In this document: in pieces, positions 35,521 through 43,958 of the stretch | Layout of the letters: every line of letters begins with the position of its first letter | How positions within the stretch are numbered: the stretch's first letter is position 1 | Assembly: GCF_004339725.1 (NCBI RefSeq) | Contig: NZ_SMGK01000001.1 | Span: forward strand, 1,116,001 to 1,180,000 | DNA length: 64,000 nt | Source of the DNA: Acidipila rosea | GTDB taxonomy: Bacteria > Acidobacteriota > Terriglobia > Terriglobales > Acidobacteriaceae | Direction: 5' to 3' | Made by a program: the position numbers and the translations under genes | The notes under the pieces: generated by a model | Databases searched by the model: none | Told to the model about the DNA's origin: nothing | Seen by the model: only the letters and a program-made list of their open reading frames with translations

Positions 35521-37980
35521 TTATGCGCTGTAGAGCAGCACTCCCTCCAGCTTTTCTTCGCCTTCCGTGCTGCCGACCGGACGATAGAAGAGCTGGTTGT
35601 TCGCAAGGTAGACCTCGAGGAAGGCTGGCCGTTCGGAGATGCCTCCGGCAATCAGCGCTTCCGACAGCGGATCTTCCACATAGCGCTGCAGGGCGCGGCG
35701 CAGCGGGCGCGCTCCATAGCTGCGGTCGATCAGTGTCTTCTCGATAATCCACTTCTTGGCATCTTCGGCGACCGAGATTGTGATCGCCTTCTGCGCCAGG
35801 TTTGCGTTGAGCTGCTGCACCAGCAGTTCGAGAATCTGGATAAGGTCCGCGTCCGAGAGCGACTGGAAGATAATGACCTCGTCCAGGCGGTTCAGGAACT
35901 CGGGGTTGAAGGTGCGTTTCACCTCGTTCTTCACCAGTTCTTCGATCTTGTCCATCACCATGTCTTCGCGGTCGCTCTGGAAGCCGAGTCCCTGCTTGCG
36001 TTGCAGGTGCCGCGCCCCGATATTCGAGGTCATGATCAGGATCGTGTTCTTGAAGTCGACCGTGTTGCCCAGTCCATCGGTAAGATGGCCGTCCTCGAAC
36101 ACCTGCAGCAGGATGTTGAAGACATCGGGATGCGCCTTCTCGATTTCATCGAGCAGCACAACCGAATAAGGCGAGCGCTTCACGCGTTCCGTAAGCTGGC
36201 CGCCCTCCTCGTATCCCACATATCCCGGAGGCGAACCGATCAGTTTCGAGACCGAGTGCTTCTCCATGAACTCCGACATGTCGAACCGGATCAGCGATTT
36301 CTCTGACCCGAAGAGGAACTGCGCCAGGGTGCGCGCCATCTCCGTCTTGCCCACGCCCGTCGGTCCCAGGAAGAGGAACGAGCCGATAGGCCGGTTCGGC
36401 GACTTCAGTCCCGCGCGCGAGCGGCGGATAGCGCGGGCGAGAGCCGAGATGGCCTTCTCCTGCGAGATCACCCGCTTATGCAGCTCTTCTTCCACCCGCA
36501 GCAGCTTCTGCGTCTCTTCTTCCTTGATCGACGTAATGGGAACGCCCGTCCAGCGGCTCACCACGTCCTCGATATCCTCCCGCGTCACAATGGAAGCCGT
36601 CGAGTCGTCGAGGTGATACTTGTCCCGCAGGGCGCGCAGGTTGTCGCGCTCCTTGCGTTCTTCATCGGAGTAGAAGCGCGCCTTCTCGAACTCATGGTTT
36701 GAGACTGCGTTATCCATCCGGTGCACGATGAACTTGATCCGCTTCTGAACCTCGAGAATCTCCTGGGGCAGGGAAGTCTGCCGCAGCTTCACTCTCGCAC
36801 CCGCCTCATCGATCAGATCGATAGCCTTGTCTGGCAGGAAGCGATCCGGAATGTAGCGGTTGGAGTGCGAAACCGCGAAGTTGATCGAGTCGTCCGTATA
36901 GCTGACCGCATGGAACTTCTCATACCGGTCGCGGATGCCCATGATGATCTTGATCGCATCCTCTTCGTTCGGGGGTGGCACTTTGACCGCCTGAAAGCGC
37001 CGTTCCAGCGAGCGATCCTTCTCAATCGACTTGCGATATTCAGCCGGCGTGGTTGCGCCGATGCACTGAATCTCTCCGCGTGACAGCGCAGGCTTCAGGA
37101 TATTCGCTGCATCGAGCGAACCCTCCGCCGACCCGGCGCCGACCAGCGTATGCAGCTCGTCGATAAAGATGATGCAGTTCTGGTTCTCCATCAGTTCTTT
37201 CATGATGGTTTTCAGGCGCTCTTCAAACTGCCCGCGATACTTTGTACCCGCTACGATCAGGGAAAGATCCAGCGCCAGCACCTTCTTGTCTGCCAGGAAG
37301 CTGGGCACATCCCCGTCCGAGATTCGCTGCGCAAGCCCTTCGACAATGGCTGTTTTGCCTACGCCTGGTTCACCGATCAGCACCGGGTTATTCTTCGTCC
37401 TGCGGCACAGAATCTGCACCACCCGCTCAACCTCGCTGTCGCGGCCCACCAGCGGGTCAAGCTGGTTATCGAGCGCCGCCTGCGTCAGGTCTCGGGAGAA
37501 CTCGGTCAGCAGGCTCGATTCGCGGCTCCGCTGTGCAGCCGGGGCCTTCTCCTGCGTGGAGCGGGCCAGCTCCTCGCGGATCGCCAGCAGCTTCAGCCCC
37601 CGCTCATGCAGGATCTCCGCCGCGAAGCACTTCTCCTCGCGCAGCAGTCCCAGCAGCAGGTGCTCCGTCCCGATATGTTTGTGGGAAAGCCGCTCGGCCT
37701 CTTCCGCCGCGTAAGCCAGTACTCGCTTGCATTCGTTTGAGAGCGGCAGATCGACTGAAGTCGAAACCTTCTCCCGAATCGTCGTGTGTCCCTCAATCTG
37801 CTTGCGGATGGATTCTACTGAAGCATGCGACCGGAGAAAGCGATTGGTCAGCGCCTTATCCTCACGCAGCAGCCCCAGCAGCAGGTGTTCGGTCTCGATA
37901 TAGGGAGAGCCGAACTGGCTCGCCTCATACCGCGCAAAGAAGATTACCCGCCGTGCCTTTTCTGTATACCGTTCGAACAT
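35521..37980 (-). CDS. clpC: ClpC-type AAA+ protease ATPase
   Basis: An 819-residue class I Clp ATPase. Two Clp N repeats (about residues 1-145: [34 protein letters not shown]), AAA-1 with Walker A GEPGVGKT at 203-210, a UVR-type middle domain ([23 protein letters not shown]), and AAA-2 with Walker [10 protein letters not shown] and the pore loop GYVGYEEGG. The tripeptide LGF in RKQGLGFQ matches the loop that docks onto ClpP. The short middle domain distinguishes it from the ClpB disaggregase. It unfolds substrates for ClpP, usually with an adaptor. clpP is not in the window. Complete, with the stop 22 bp past the shared terminator. Confidence 0.96.
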   Translation of the reverse strand: MFERYTEKARRVIFFARYEASQFGSPYIETEHLLLGLLREDKALTNRFLRSHASVESIRKQIEGHTTIREKVSTSVDLPLSNECKRVLAYAAEEAERLSHKHIGTEHLLLGLLREEKCFAAEILHERGLKLLAIREELARSTQEKAPAAQRSRESSLLTEFSRDLTQAALDNQLDPLVGRDSEVERVVQILCRRTKNNPVLIGEPGVGKTAIVEGLAQRISDGDVPSFLADKKVLALDLSLIVAGTKYRGQFEERLKTIMKELMENQNCIIFIDELHTLVGAGSAEGSLDAANILKPALSRGEIQCIGATTPAEYRKSIEKDRSLERRFQAVKVPPPNEEDAIKIIMGIRDRYEKFHAVSYTDDSINFAVSHSNRYIPDRFLPDKAIDLIDEAGARVKLRQTSLPQEILEVQKRIKFIVHRMDNAVSNHEFEKARFYSDEERKERDNLRALRDKYHLDDSTASIVTREDIEDVVSRWTGVPITSIKEEETQKLLRVEEELHKRVISQEKAISALARAIRRSRAGLKSPNRPIGSFLFLGPTGVGKTEMARTLAQFLFGSEKSLIRFDMSEFMEKHSVSKLIGSPPGYVGYEEGGQLTERVKRSPYSVVLLDEIEKAHPDVFNILLQVFEDGHLTDGLGNTVDFKNTILIMTSNIGARHLQRKQGLGFQSDREDMVMDKIEELVKNEVKRTFNPEFLNRLDEVIIFQSLSDADLIQILELLVQQLNANLAQKAITISVAEDAKKWIIEKTLIDRSYGARPLRRALQRYVEDPLSEALIAGGISERPAFLEVYLANNQLFYRPVGSTEGEEKLEGVLLYSA

Positions 37981-38249
37981 GTTCCCCCTCAGGAAGACAG
38001 CCGCCGATGTCGCCCGTTAGAGACCTCTTCGGTCTGAAACGCCCTGCAGATGAGGGCTTCGCGCGCAAACTGCGGATATCCTCGTGCCAATCGTTCCCTG
38101 ATCCATCTTCAGGAAACTGCCGTCCGGAGCCAATCCCACCTCCGGGTTAAAACGGCTATTGAGAGATAAACCATTTCTTCCGATTTATCCCGCTTTCCCA
38201 GGGGCCTGACTGCTGCCTCCGGTCGTACACTGCTAACTTCTATCTTTCA

Positions 38250-39017
38250 TTAGACGCTTGCGGGGGCCAATTCTTCCATATGGCCTTTCGTAAGGCGCAA
38301 AACCCGGCTGCATCGCCGGGCAAGATTAAGATTGTGCGTCACCAGGACGGATGTCAGCCGGTGTTCGCTATGCAGTTTTTCTACCAGCTTGAAGACGACC
38401 TCCGCCGTCCGCCCATCCAGGTCGCCTGTAGGCTCGTCTGCCAGCAGCAGCTTGGGCTCTGTCACCAGGGCACGCGCCAGGGAGACACGCTGCTGCTCCC
38501 CGCCGGAAAGTTCGCCTGCACGATGATCGCCGCGGTCCGCCAGTTCGACCTCGGTCAGCCATTTCCGCGCCTTCACAAAAGCGGTGCTCCTGGCCTCTCC
38601 TCGTGCCAGCAGCGGCATCGCCACATTCTCCTCCGCCGTAAACTCAGGCAGCAGGTAGTGGAACTGCCAGACATAGCCGACTTCGCGATTACGAAACGAC
38701 GCCGCCTGGTTCGTGGTGAGAGTATTCAAGTGAGTTGTGGCGCAGTATACGTCACCACTTGTTGCGCCATCAAGAGCACCGAGGATATGCAGCAATGTGC
38801 TCTTGCCCGCACCTGACTCGCCTACGATCGCGAGCATTTCACCCTCGCTTACCGTGAAGCTGAGACCGTCAAACAGCACCAGTCGCCCACGGCCGGTCAC
38901 ATACTCTTTCCGCAGATTACTGACCTTGAGTAATGGATGCGCAACCTCTCCGCTACGATTCAGGGTGGCAGCGGGCGCTGCACTGGTGGTACCCGAAGCG
39001 GCGGCGTGGAACTCCAT
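38250..39017 (-). CDS. ABC transporter ATPase of the LolD/MacB class, without adjacent permease
   Basis: A 255-residue ATPase. The ATG at 39017 is preferred because AGAGGT lies 5 nt before it; an ATG seven codons upstream is less well placed. Motifs: [26 protein letters not shown], Walker [11 protein letters not shown]-loop region [21 protein letters not shown] (a LolD hallmark), ABC signature [15 protein letters not shown], Walker [13 protein letters not shown] and the H-loop VLVTHN. LolD powers release of lipoproteins from the inner membrane with LolC/E. No permease gene is next to it, so its partner must be elsewhere. Name kept general for that reason. Confidence 0.88.
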   Translation of the reverse strand: MEFHAAASGTTSAAPAATLNRSGEVAHPLLKVSNLRKEYVTGRGRLVLFDGLSFTVSEGEMLAIVGESGAGKSTLLHILGALDGATSGDVYCATTHLNTLTTNQAASFRNREVGYVWQFHYLLPEFTAEENVAMPLLARGEARSTAFVKARKWLTEVELADRGDHRAGELSGGEQQRVSLARALVTEPKLLLADEPTGDLDGRTAEVVFKLVEKLHSEHRLTSVLVTHNLNLARRCSRVLRLTKGHMEELAPASV

Positions 39018-39328
39018 ATCTACCTCTAACATCCTCAACCCGAAAAGGGAAGCAAAGATGTGCTCGAGGAAGCAGGGAGTACATAACTGACGGACAAGGG
39101 GTCCACCGGCTGGCGCGATTCTCCTACACCGGCGGCAAGCGGAGGAAATCGCGAAAACCCGTTCCCCCTCATCACGCCACTTACTTTTGCCGCCACGCCT
39201 GTGCAGTCGCAGCGGCAGAGCGCCATGCTTCAGCGCTCACGAGTAGTATGGATGCGGCATCTCCCCGCTCCGCTGTCTCGGGATTCGTACTTAATCCTCC
39301 GGGCAGATCAGCGCATCTAAGGAGCTCG
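39018..39328. other. Intergenic region between the ABC ATPase and the AI-2E-like gene
   Basis: About 310 bp of divergent promoter region. The frame of the downstream gene stays open leftward to 38933, but the extra translation is basic and low in hydrophobic residues. It shows no AI-2E permease helices, so I do not call it coding. No clear regulatory motif seen. Confidence 0.4.
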
Positions 39329-39811
39329 ATGGGCAGTTTTGATCTGAAGTCCACTGGCCGTACCGCCGGCACAGCGCTCGTCAACTGGTGGCGCGCCGTC
39401 TCTATTGAAGCGCTCTGCGTCGCCGCCATGTGGCTCGTCGGCCTGTTGCTGCTGCATGTTCCCCTCGCGCCCATTTGGGCGCTCATCGGGGGCCTCATGA
39501 CCTTCATCCCCAACATCGGCGGCGTCATTGCCCTCATTGGCCCGGTCTTCAGCGTCCTTGTCCAGTGGCACGATGTCTATCGTCTCGGCCTTGTTCTGGG
39601 CCTTTACGCTGCCATCGTTATCGTCGACCAGCTCCTGGTTCAGCCCTTGCTGCTCAAGCGCGTCTCCCGCGTGCCCATCTGGGCTTCCATCATCGTGCCT
39701 ATCGCACTCGGCATCATCATTCCTTTCTGGGGAGTTCTTCTGGCGCCGCCTTTGCTGGCCGTCTTTTACGCATTCCGTAGACCGCGGACGACCCTAGAAC
39801 CCCGCGCCTGA
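39329..39811 (+). CDS. AI-2E family transporter, half-length
   Basis: A 160-residue protein from the ATG at 39329, with AAGGAG 5 nt before it. It matches the C-terminal part of the AI-2E/PerM family: LLLHVPLAPIWALIGGLMTF, then IPNIGGVIALIGPVFSVLVQW (the conserved IPxxGxxIA turn), VIVDQLLVQPLLLKRVSRVP and PIALGIIIPFWGVLLAPPLLAV. About four hydrophobic helices are visible. Family members are normally about 350 residues with eight helices, so the N-terminal half is missing. Either this is a naturally short version or a decayed copy. The strong ribosome site argues that it is translated. Confidence 0.75.
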   Translation: MGSFDLKSTGRTAGTALVNWWRAVSIEALCVAAMWLVGLLLLHVPLAPIWALIGGLMTFIPNIGGVIALIGPVFSVLVQWHDVYRLGLVLGLYAAIVIVDQLLVQPLLLKRVSRVPIWASIIVPIALGIIIPFWGVLLAPPLLAVFYAFRRPRTTLEPRA

Positions 39812-39968
39812 CGCCCGCCTGCCAGCCTTGCAGGGGAGACGGGTCTGGTTCGCGCGCCGATTTTTACGCCGCAAGCCTCTTCTTCTGCGCTACTCTGGAC
39901 TCCTCTGGCTCCATTCTTCGCAGCCCGCTGGCGATAAAGGACCATTTCGGGACAGGGTGCCTTACTAA

Positions 39969-39995
39969 TGTGGATTTAGGTACGCCTTATCCACA
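39969..39995 (+). promoter_or_regulatory. DnaA-box pair upstream of smc
   Basis: TTATCCACA at 39987-39995 is an exact DnaA box. An inverted near-match, TGTGGATTT (two mismatches), lies at 39969-39977. They sit about 105 bp before the smc start. One exact 9-mer in 64 kb could occur by chance, so function is unproven. Confidence 0.4.
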
Positions 39996-40100
39996 ACATG
40001 TTGGGGGTATGCGGTTGACCCTGCCTCTCTGCGCCGCTAGAGTTTTATAGCAGATGACCCCTTCAGACCACCTTGCCGCCTCTCGAAGGAGCAGGATTGC

Positions 40101-43100
40101 ATGTTAAAGCTTAAGAAAATCCAGATCCTCGGATTCAAATCCTTTTGCGACCGGACGGAAGTCGTGCTGCCCGGACAGGGAATCGCGGTTGTCGTCGGCC
40201 CCAACGGCTGCGGCAAGTCAAACATTCTCGATGGCGTCACCTGGGTACTCGGTGAGCAGAGCGCCAAGACCCTGCGCGGCGGCAAGATGGAAGATGTCAT
40301 CTTCGCCGGCACCCGCGACCGCAAGCCGCTCGGCATGGCCGAGGTCTCGATCACCCTCATCGATCCGGAGACCTATATAGGTGGTCCGCTGCTGCCCGAG
40401 GGGCCTGAAATCGTCATCAGCGACTCGGATAACGACTGGGACGAGGACAAAATACGCGCCGAACGCGCCGCCGAGGTCGAGGAGATCATCGCCGAATCGC
40501 AACCGGGTCAGGTGATCGAGGGCGAGCAGCAGGAAGCAGCGGAGGGTGTTTTCCCCGAGGGCGCCGTCGTCCTCAAGATTCGCCGCCGCAAGTTCCAGAA
40601 GACCCCGCAGCAGGGCGAAATCGTCGTCACCCGCCGCCTCTTCCGCACCGGCGAGAGCGAATACCTGCTCAACGGCAAGCTCTGCCGTCTCCGCGATATT
40701 CAGGACATCTTCATGGGCACTGGCCTCGGGCCTGAGTCCTACGCGATCATCGGGCAGGAGCGTATCGGCCAGCTGCTCAGCTCCAAGCCCCACGACCGCC
40801 GCGCCATTATTGAAGAGGCCGCCGGCATCACCCGCTTTAAGACCAAGAAGCGTCTCGCCGAGCTCCGCCTTGAACAGGCCAGGCAGAACCTCGCCCGCGT
40901 CAACGACATTTTCGAAGAAGTCACCCGCCAGATGGGCTCGCTCAAGCGCCAGGCCGCCAAGGCCGAGCGATACGGCGCACTCCGCGATGAGCTCCGGGCC
41001 CGTCTTCGCATCGTCCTCGCCAGCAAGGTGGCGCAGATGGATGCCGCCCATGCCGCCCTCGAAGCGGAGATTGCCGCCCTCACCGTTGAGATCGACGAGC
41101 GCGCAGGCAAGCTGGAGACCCTGGAGGCTGAGCACTCCACCGATGTTTCCCGCGGCTATGAGCTTGATGCCGCCTCCAAGGAATCCTCCTCGCAGGCCAG
41201 CCAGAGTGCCGTTGAGCTGGAGCGTGCCGCCACCCGCCTGGCCGCTAATCAGGAGCGGGTCGCAGAGCTTGAGTCGCGTCTCAGCGCCGGTGCCGCCGAG
41301 CTGGAGCAGGGCAGGCAGCAGCTTGAGTCTTTGAAGGTGGAACGCGAATCGCAGCGCGCCTTCCTCGCTTCTGCGGCGACTGAGGCTGCCAGCTTCCGCG
41401 AGGAGGCGCAAGCCCGGCAGCAGCAGGCCCGCGAGGCCGTCCAGGCCGTCAGCGCAGCCGAGCAGCGTGCCGAGGCGCAGCGCCGCCAGACCATGCAGCT
41501 GCTCTCGCAGGTCGGCAGCGTCCGCAACCAGTCCGCGCAGGCCGAGGAGTCGCTCGTCTCCCTCAACCGCGAAGCCGAACGCCTCGCCGCAGAGATGACC
41601 GCCGCTCGCCGCGATCTTGAAGCACTCGGCGCTGAACGCGGCCAGGTCTCAATGACCTTTGAGTCGATCACTGAGACCCTCCATCGCCTCGAAGCTGAAA
41701 TTGCTGAGCTGCGCAGCGGCATCGCCGCCCGCCGCACAGAGGAGTCCGAGGCCCGGCGCCTGGGCGACCAGCTGCGCGCCGAGCAGGCGACTCTCACCGG
41801 CCGCCGCAACTCTCTCGACGCGCTCATCCGCGACCACAGCTACTCCACCGATACCGTCAAGAAGCTCTTCCGTGCGAACTCGCTCGGCGGCGGACTCAAG
41901 CCCGTCGGCACCCTCGCTGACTTCCTTGAGGTCAACGGCCAGTATGAAAATGTTGTCGATGAATTCCTGCGCGACGAGCTGAACTACATCGTCGTCAAGA
42001 GCTGGGACGCCGCCGACGAAGGCATGCGCCTGCTCAAGGGCGATGTCGATGGCCGCGCCACTTTCCTCGTCCATCCCGACGATTCCCAGGCGAAGTTTTC
42101 CTTCGCCGCCGACGGCAGCCAGACGCAATATGGAGAGCAGCGCGGCGTCATCGCGCTCAAGGACTGCGTTCGTGTCCTCGACGGCTTTGGCCGCTCGCTT
42201 GAGGTTGTGCTGCCCAAGCTGCGCGACGGCTACGTCACTCCGGATTCGGAGACCGCACGCGGCCTCGCCCTTGAGAATCCTGACGCCTTCTTCCTTTCGC
42301 CTTCGGGGGAGTGTTTCCACAACGTCACCGTGACCGGTGGCAAGCCTCGCGCCGCCGGGCCGCTTGCCCTCAAGCGTGAGCTCCGCGAGACCCAGCAGAA
42401 GCTCGACAAGGTTACCGCCGACCTCGGCCAGGCCGAGATCGCCGCAGCATCGCTCGCAAAGTCTCTCGCCGAGCTCACCCGGCAGCTCGACCACAAGAGT
42501 GAAGAGCGCCGCAACGTTGAGCGCGAAAGCGCCAACCAGAGCGCTGCCCTGCGCCAGATGGATGCAGAGGTGCAACGCGTCGAGCGCCGCCTGCAGGACT
42601 GGACTCTCCAGGGCGAACGCAACAAGGATGCACTCGCTGCCAAGCAGGCGCTCATCGAGCAGAAGCGCGAAGAAGTGCTCCGCCTTGAGTCGCAGCATCA
42701 GGCCGCTGAAGCAGGGCTGCAGGAGCTGCAGCGCTCCATGGAGGACCTGCGTCAGGCCCGCGAGACAGCCCAGCAGCAGGCCGCGCAGGTCTCCGCCGAG
42801 CTCGCCGGGCTGGAAGAGCGTCGCCGCAACGCCGAGGGCAACTTCGCTCGCATCGACCGCATGTATGCCGACCTCGAGCGCCGCGTCGCCCAGATCGAGC
42901 AGCAGCTCACCGCGGCCCGCGCCGAGCAGCAGCAGCGCACCCAGGAGAACGAAAGCCTCTCCATCCGCCGCGAGGAGCTCATCGCCATCCGCGAGCAGGC
43001 CACCACTGAGGTCGCGCGTCTCACTGAGACCGCCCAGGCCCTGCGCGCCCGCCTTGCCGAAGGCGAGCAGCAGCTCAAGACCCTGCGCGCCGAGAAGGAC

Positions 43101-43931
43101 GCTATGCAGGAGACGCGCAGCCATCGCAGCTCCGCGGCTGCCACGCTGGCCGCCGAACTCAAGCACATTGAGGAGCTCTGCGTCAGCGACCTCGGCATCG
43201 AGGCCGTCGTCCTGCGTCAGGATACGGAACTCGTGCGGTTGGAAGGCGACGCGCTCGGCGAAGAAGACGAAGCCTGCCGCGGCCTCAAGCAGAAGCTTGA
43301 GGCGATGGGCCCCGTCAACATGATGGCTCTCGAGGAGTACAAGGAAACCGAGCAGCGCCACCAGTTCCTTGAGACGCAGCGTAAAGATCTGCTCGACTCC
43401 ATCGAGAACACGCAGTCAACCATCCGTGAAATCGATCAGATCTCGCGCATCAAGTTCGACGAAGCCTTCGCCCGCATCAACGAGCACTTCAGCGTCACCT
43501 TCGGTCAGCTCTTCGGCGGTGGTCAGGCCTTCCTGCGGCTTACCGACGAGGAGAACTCTGCCGACAGCGGCATCGATATCGTCGCGCAGCCGCCGGGCAA
43601 GAAGCTGCAGAACGTCTTCCTGCTCTCAGGCGGCGAAAAGGCGCTCACCGCGCTCTCGCTCCTCATGGGCATCTTCCGCTATCAGCCGAGCCCCTTCTGC
43701 GTGCTTGACGAAGTGGATGCGCCGCTCGACGAAACCAACGTAGGACGCCTCGCAAACATGCTGCGCTCCATGGCTGTGGATACTCAGTTCGTCATGGTCA
43801 CCCATTCCAAGCGCATGATGAGCGCAGGTGACATGATCTACGGCGTCACGATGCAGGAGCCCGGCGTGTCGAAGCTGGTCAGCGTACGTCTCGGCGGCCA
43901 GACAGAACAGCAGCGCCGCGCAACCGCGTAA
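40101..43931 (+). CDS. smc: Chromosome segregation ATPase SMC
   Basis: A 1276-residue SMC protein. The N-terminal head has Walker A GPNGCGKSN at 33-41 and LGEQSAKTLRGGKMEDVIF. Long coiled coils, rich in Glu/Gln/Ala/Arg, flank the hinge at about 575-735 (GGLKPVGTLADFLEVNGQYE...VVKSWDAADEGM in pieces). The C-terminal head has the signature LSGGEKALTALSLL from about 1175 and Walker B CVLDEVDAPLDETN. The head contains an extra segment, about residues 89-172, rich in acidic residues (ISDSDNDWDEDKIRAERAAE), between MAEVSITLI and GEIVVTRRLF. Most bacterial SMCs have only a short loop there, which explains the length above the usual 1190. It organises and segregates the chromosome with ScpA/B, not encoded nearby. 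Confidence 0.95.
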   Translation: MLKLKKIQILGFKSFCDRTEVVLPGQGIAVVVGPNGCGKSNILDGVTWVLGEQSAKTLRGGKMEDVIFAGTRDRKPLGMAEVSITLIDPETYIGGPLLPEGPEIVISDSDNDWDEDKIRAERAAEVEEIIAESQPGQVIEGEQQEAAEGVFPEGAVVLKIRRRKFQKTPQQGEIVVTRRLFRTGESEYLLNGKLCRLRDIQDIFMGTGLGPESYAIIGQERIGQLLSSKPHDRRAIIEEAAGITRFKTKKRLAELRLEQARQNLARVNDIFEEVTRQMGSLKRQAAKAERYGALRDELRARLRIVLASKVAQMDAAHAALEAEIAALTVEIDERAGKLETLEAEHSTDVSRGYELDAASKESSSQASQSAVELERAATRLAANQERVAELESRLSAGAAELEQGRQQLESLKVERESQRAFLASAATEAASFREEAQARQQQAREAVQAVSAAEQRAEAQRRQTMQLLSQVGSVRNQSAQAEESLVSLNREAERLAAEMTAARRDLEALGAERGQVSMTFESITETLHRLEAEIAELRSGIAARRTEESEARRLGDQLRAEQATLTGRRNSLDALIRDHSYSTDTVKKLFRANSLGGGLKPVGTLADFLEVNGQYENVVDEFLRDELNYIVVKSWDAADEGMRLLKGDVDGRATFLVHPDDSQAKFSFAADGSQTQYGEQRGVIALKDCVRVLDGFGRSLEVVLPKLRDGYVTPDSETARGLALENPDAFFLSPSGECFHNVTVTGGKPRAAGPLALKRELRETQQKLDKVTADLGQAEIAAASLAKSLAELTRQLDHKSEERRNVERESANQSAALRQMDAEVQRVERRLQDWTLQGERNKDALAAKQALIEQKREEVLRLESQHQAAEAGLQELQRSMEDLRQARETAQQQAAQVSAELAGLEERRRNAEGNFARIDRMYADLERRVAQIEQQLTAARAEQQQRTQENESLSIRREELIAIREQATTEVARLTETAQALRARLAEGEQQLKTLRAEKDAMQETRSHRSSAAATLAAELKHIEELCVSDLGIEAVVLRQDTELVRLEGDALGEEDEACRGLKQKLEAMGPVNMMALEEYKETEQRHQFLETQRKDLLDSIENTQSTIREIDQISRIKFDEAFARINEHFSVTFGQLFGGGQAFLRLTDEENSADSGIDIVAQPPGKKLQNVFLLSGGEKALTALSLLMGIFRYQPSPFCVLDEVDAPLDETNVGRLANMLRSMAVDTQFVMVTHSKRMMSAGDMIYGVTMQEPGVSKLVSVRLGGQTEQQRRATA

Positions 43932-43958
43932 TCGCCGCGCGGGCACCGGCGTAGGAAA

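Noticed and set aside
41649..43361. 570-residue minus-strand frame inside smc
   Set aside because: Leu/Ala/Gly-rich translation of the complement of coiled-coil codons, a common artefact in high-GC smc genes.
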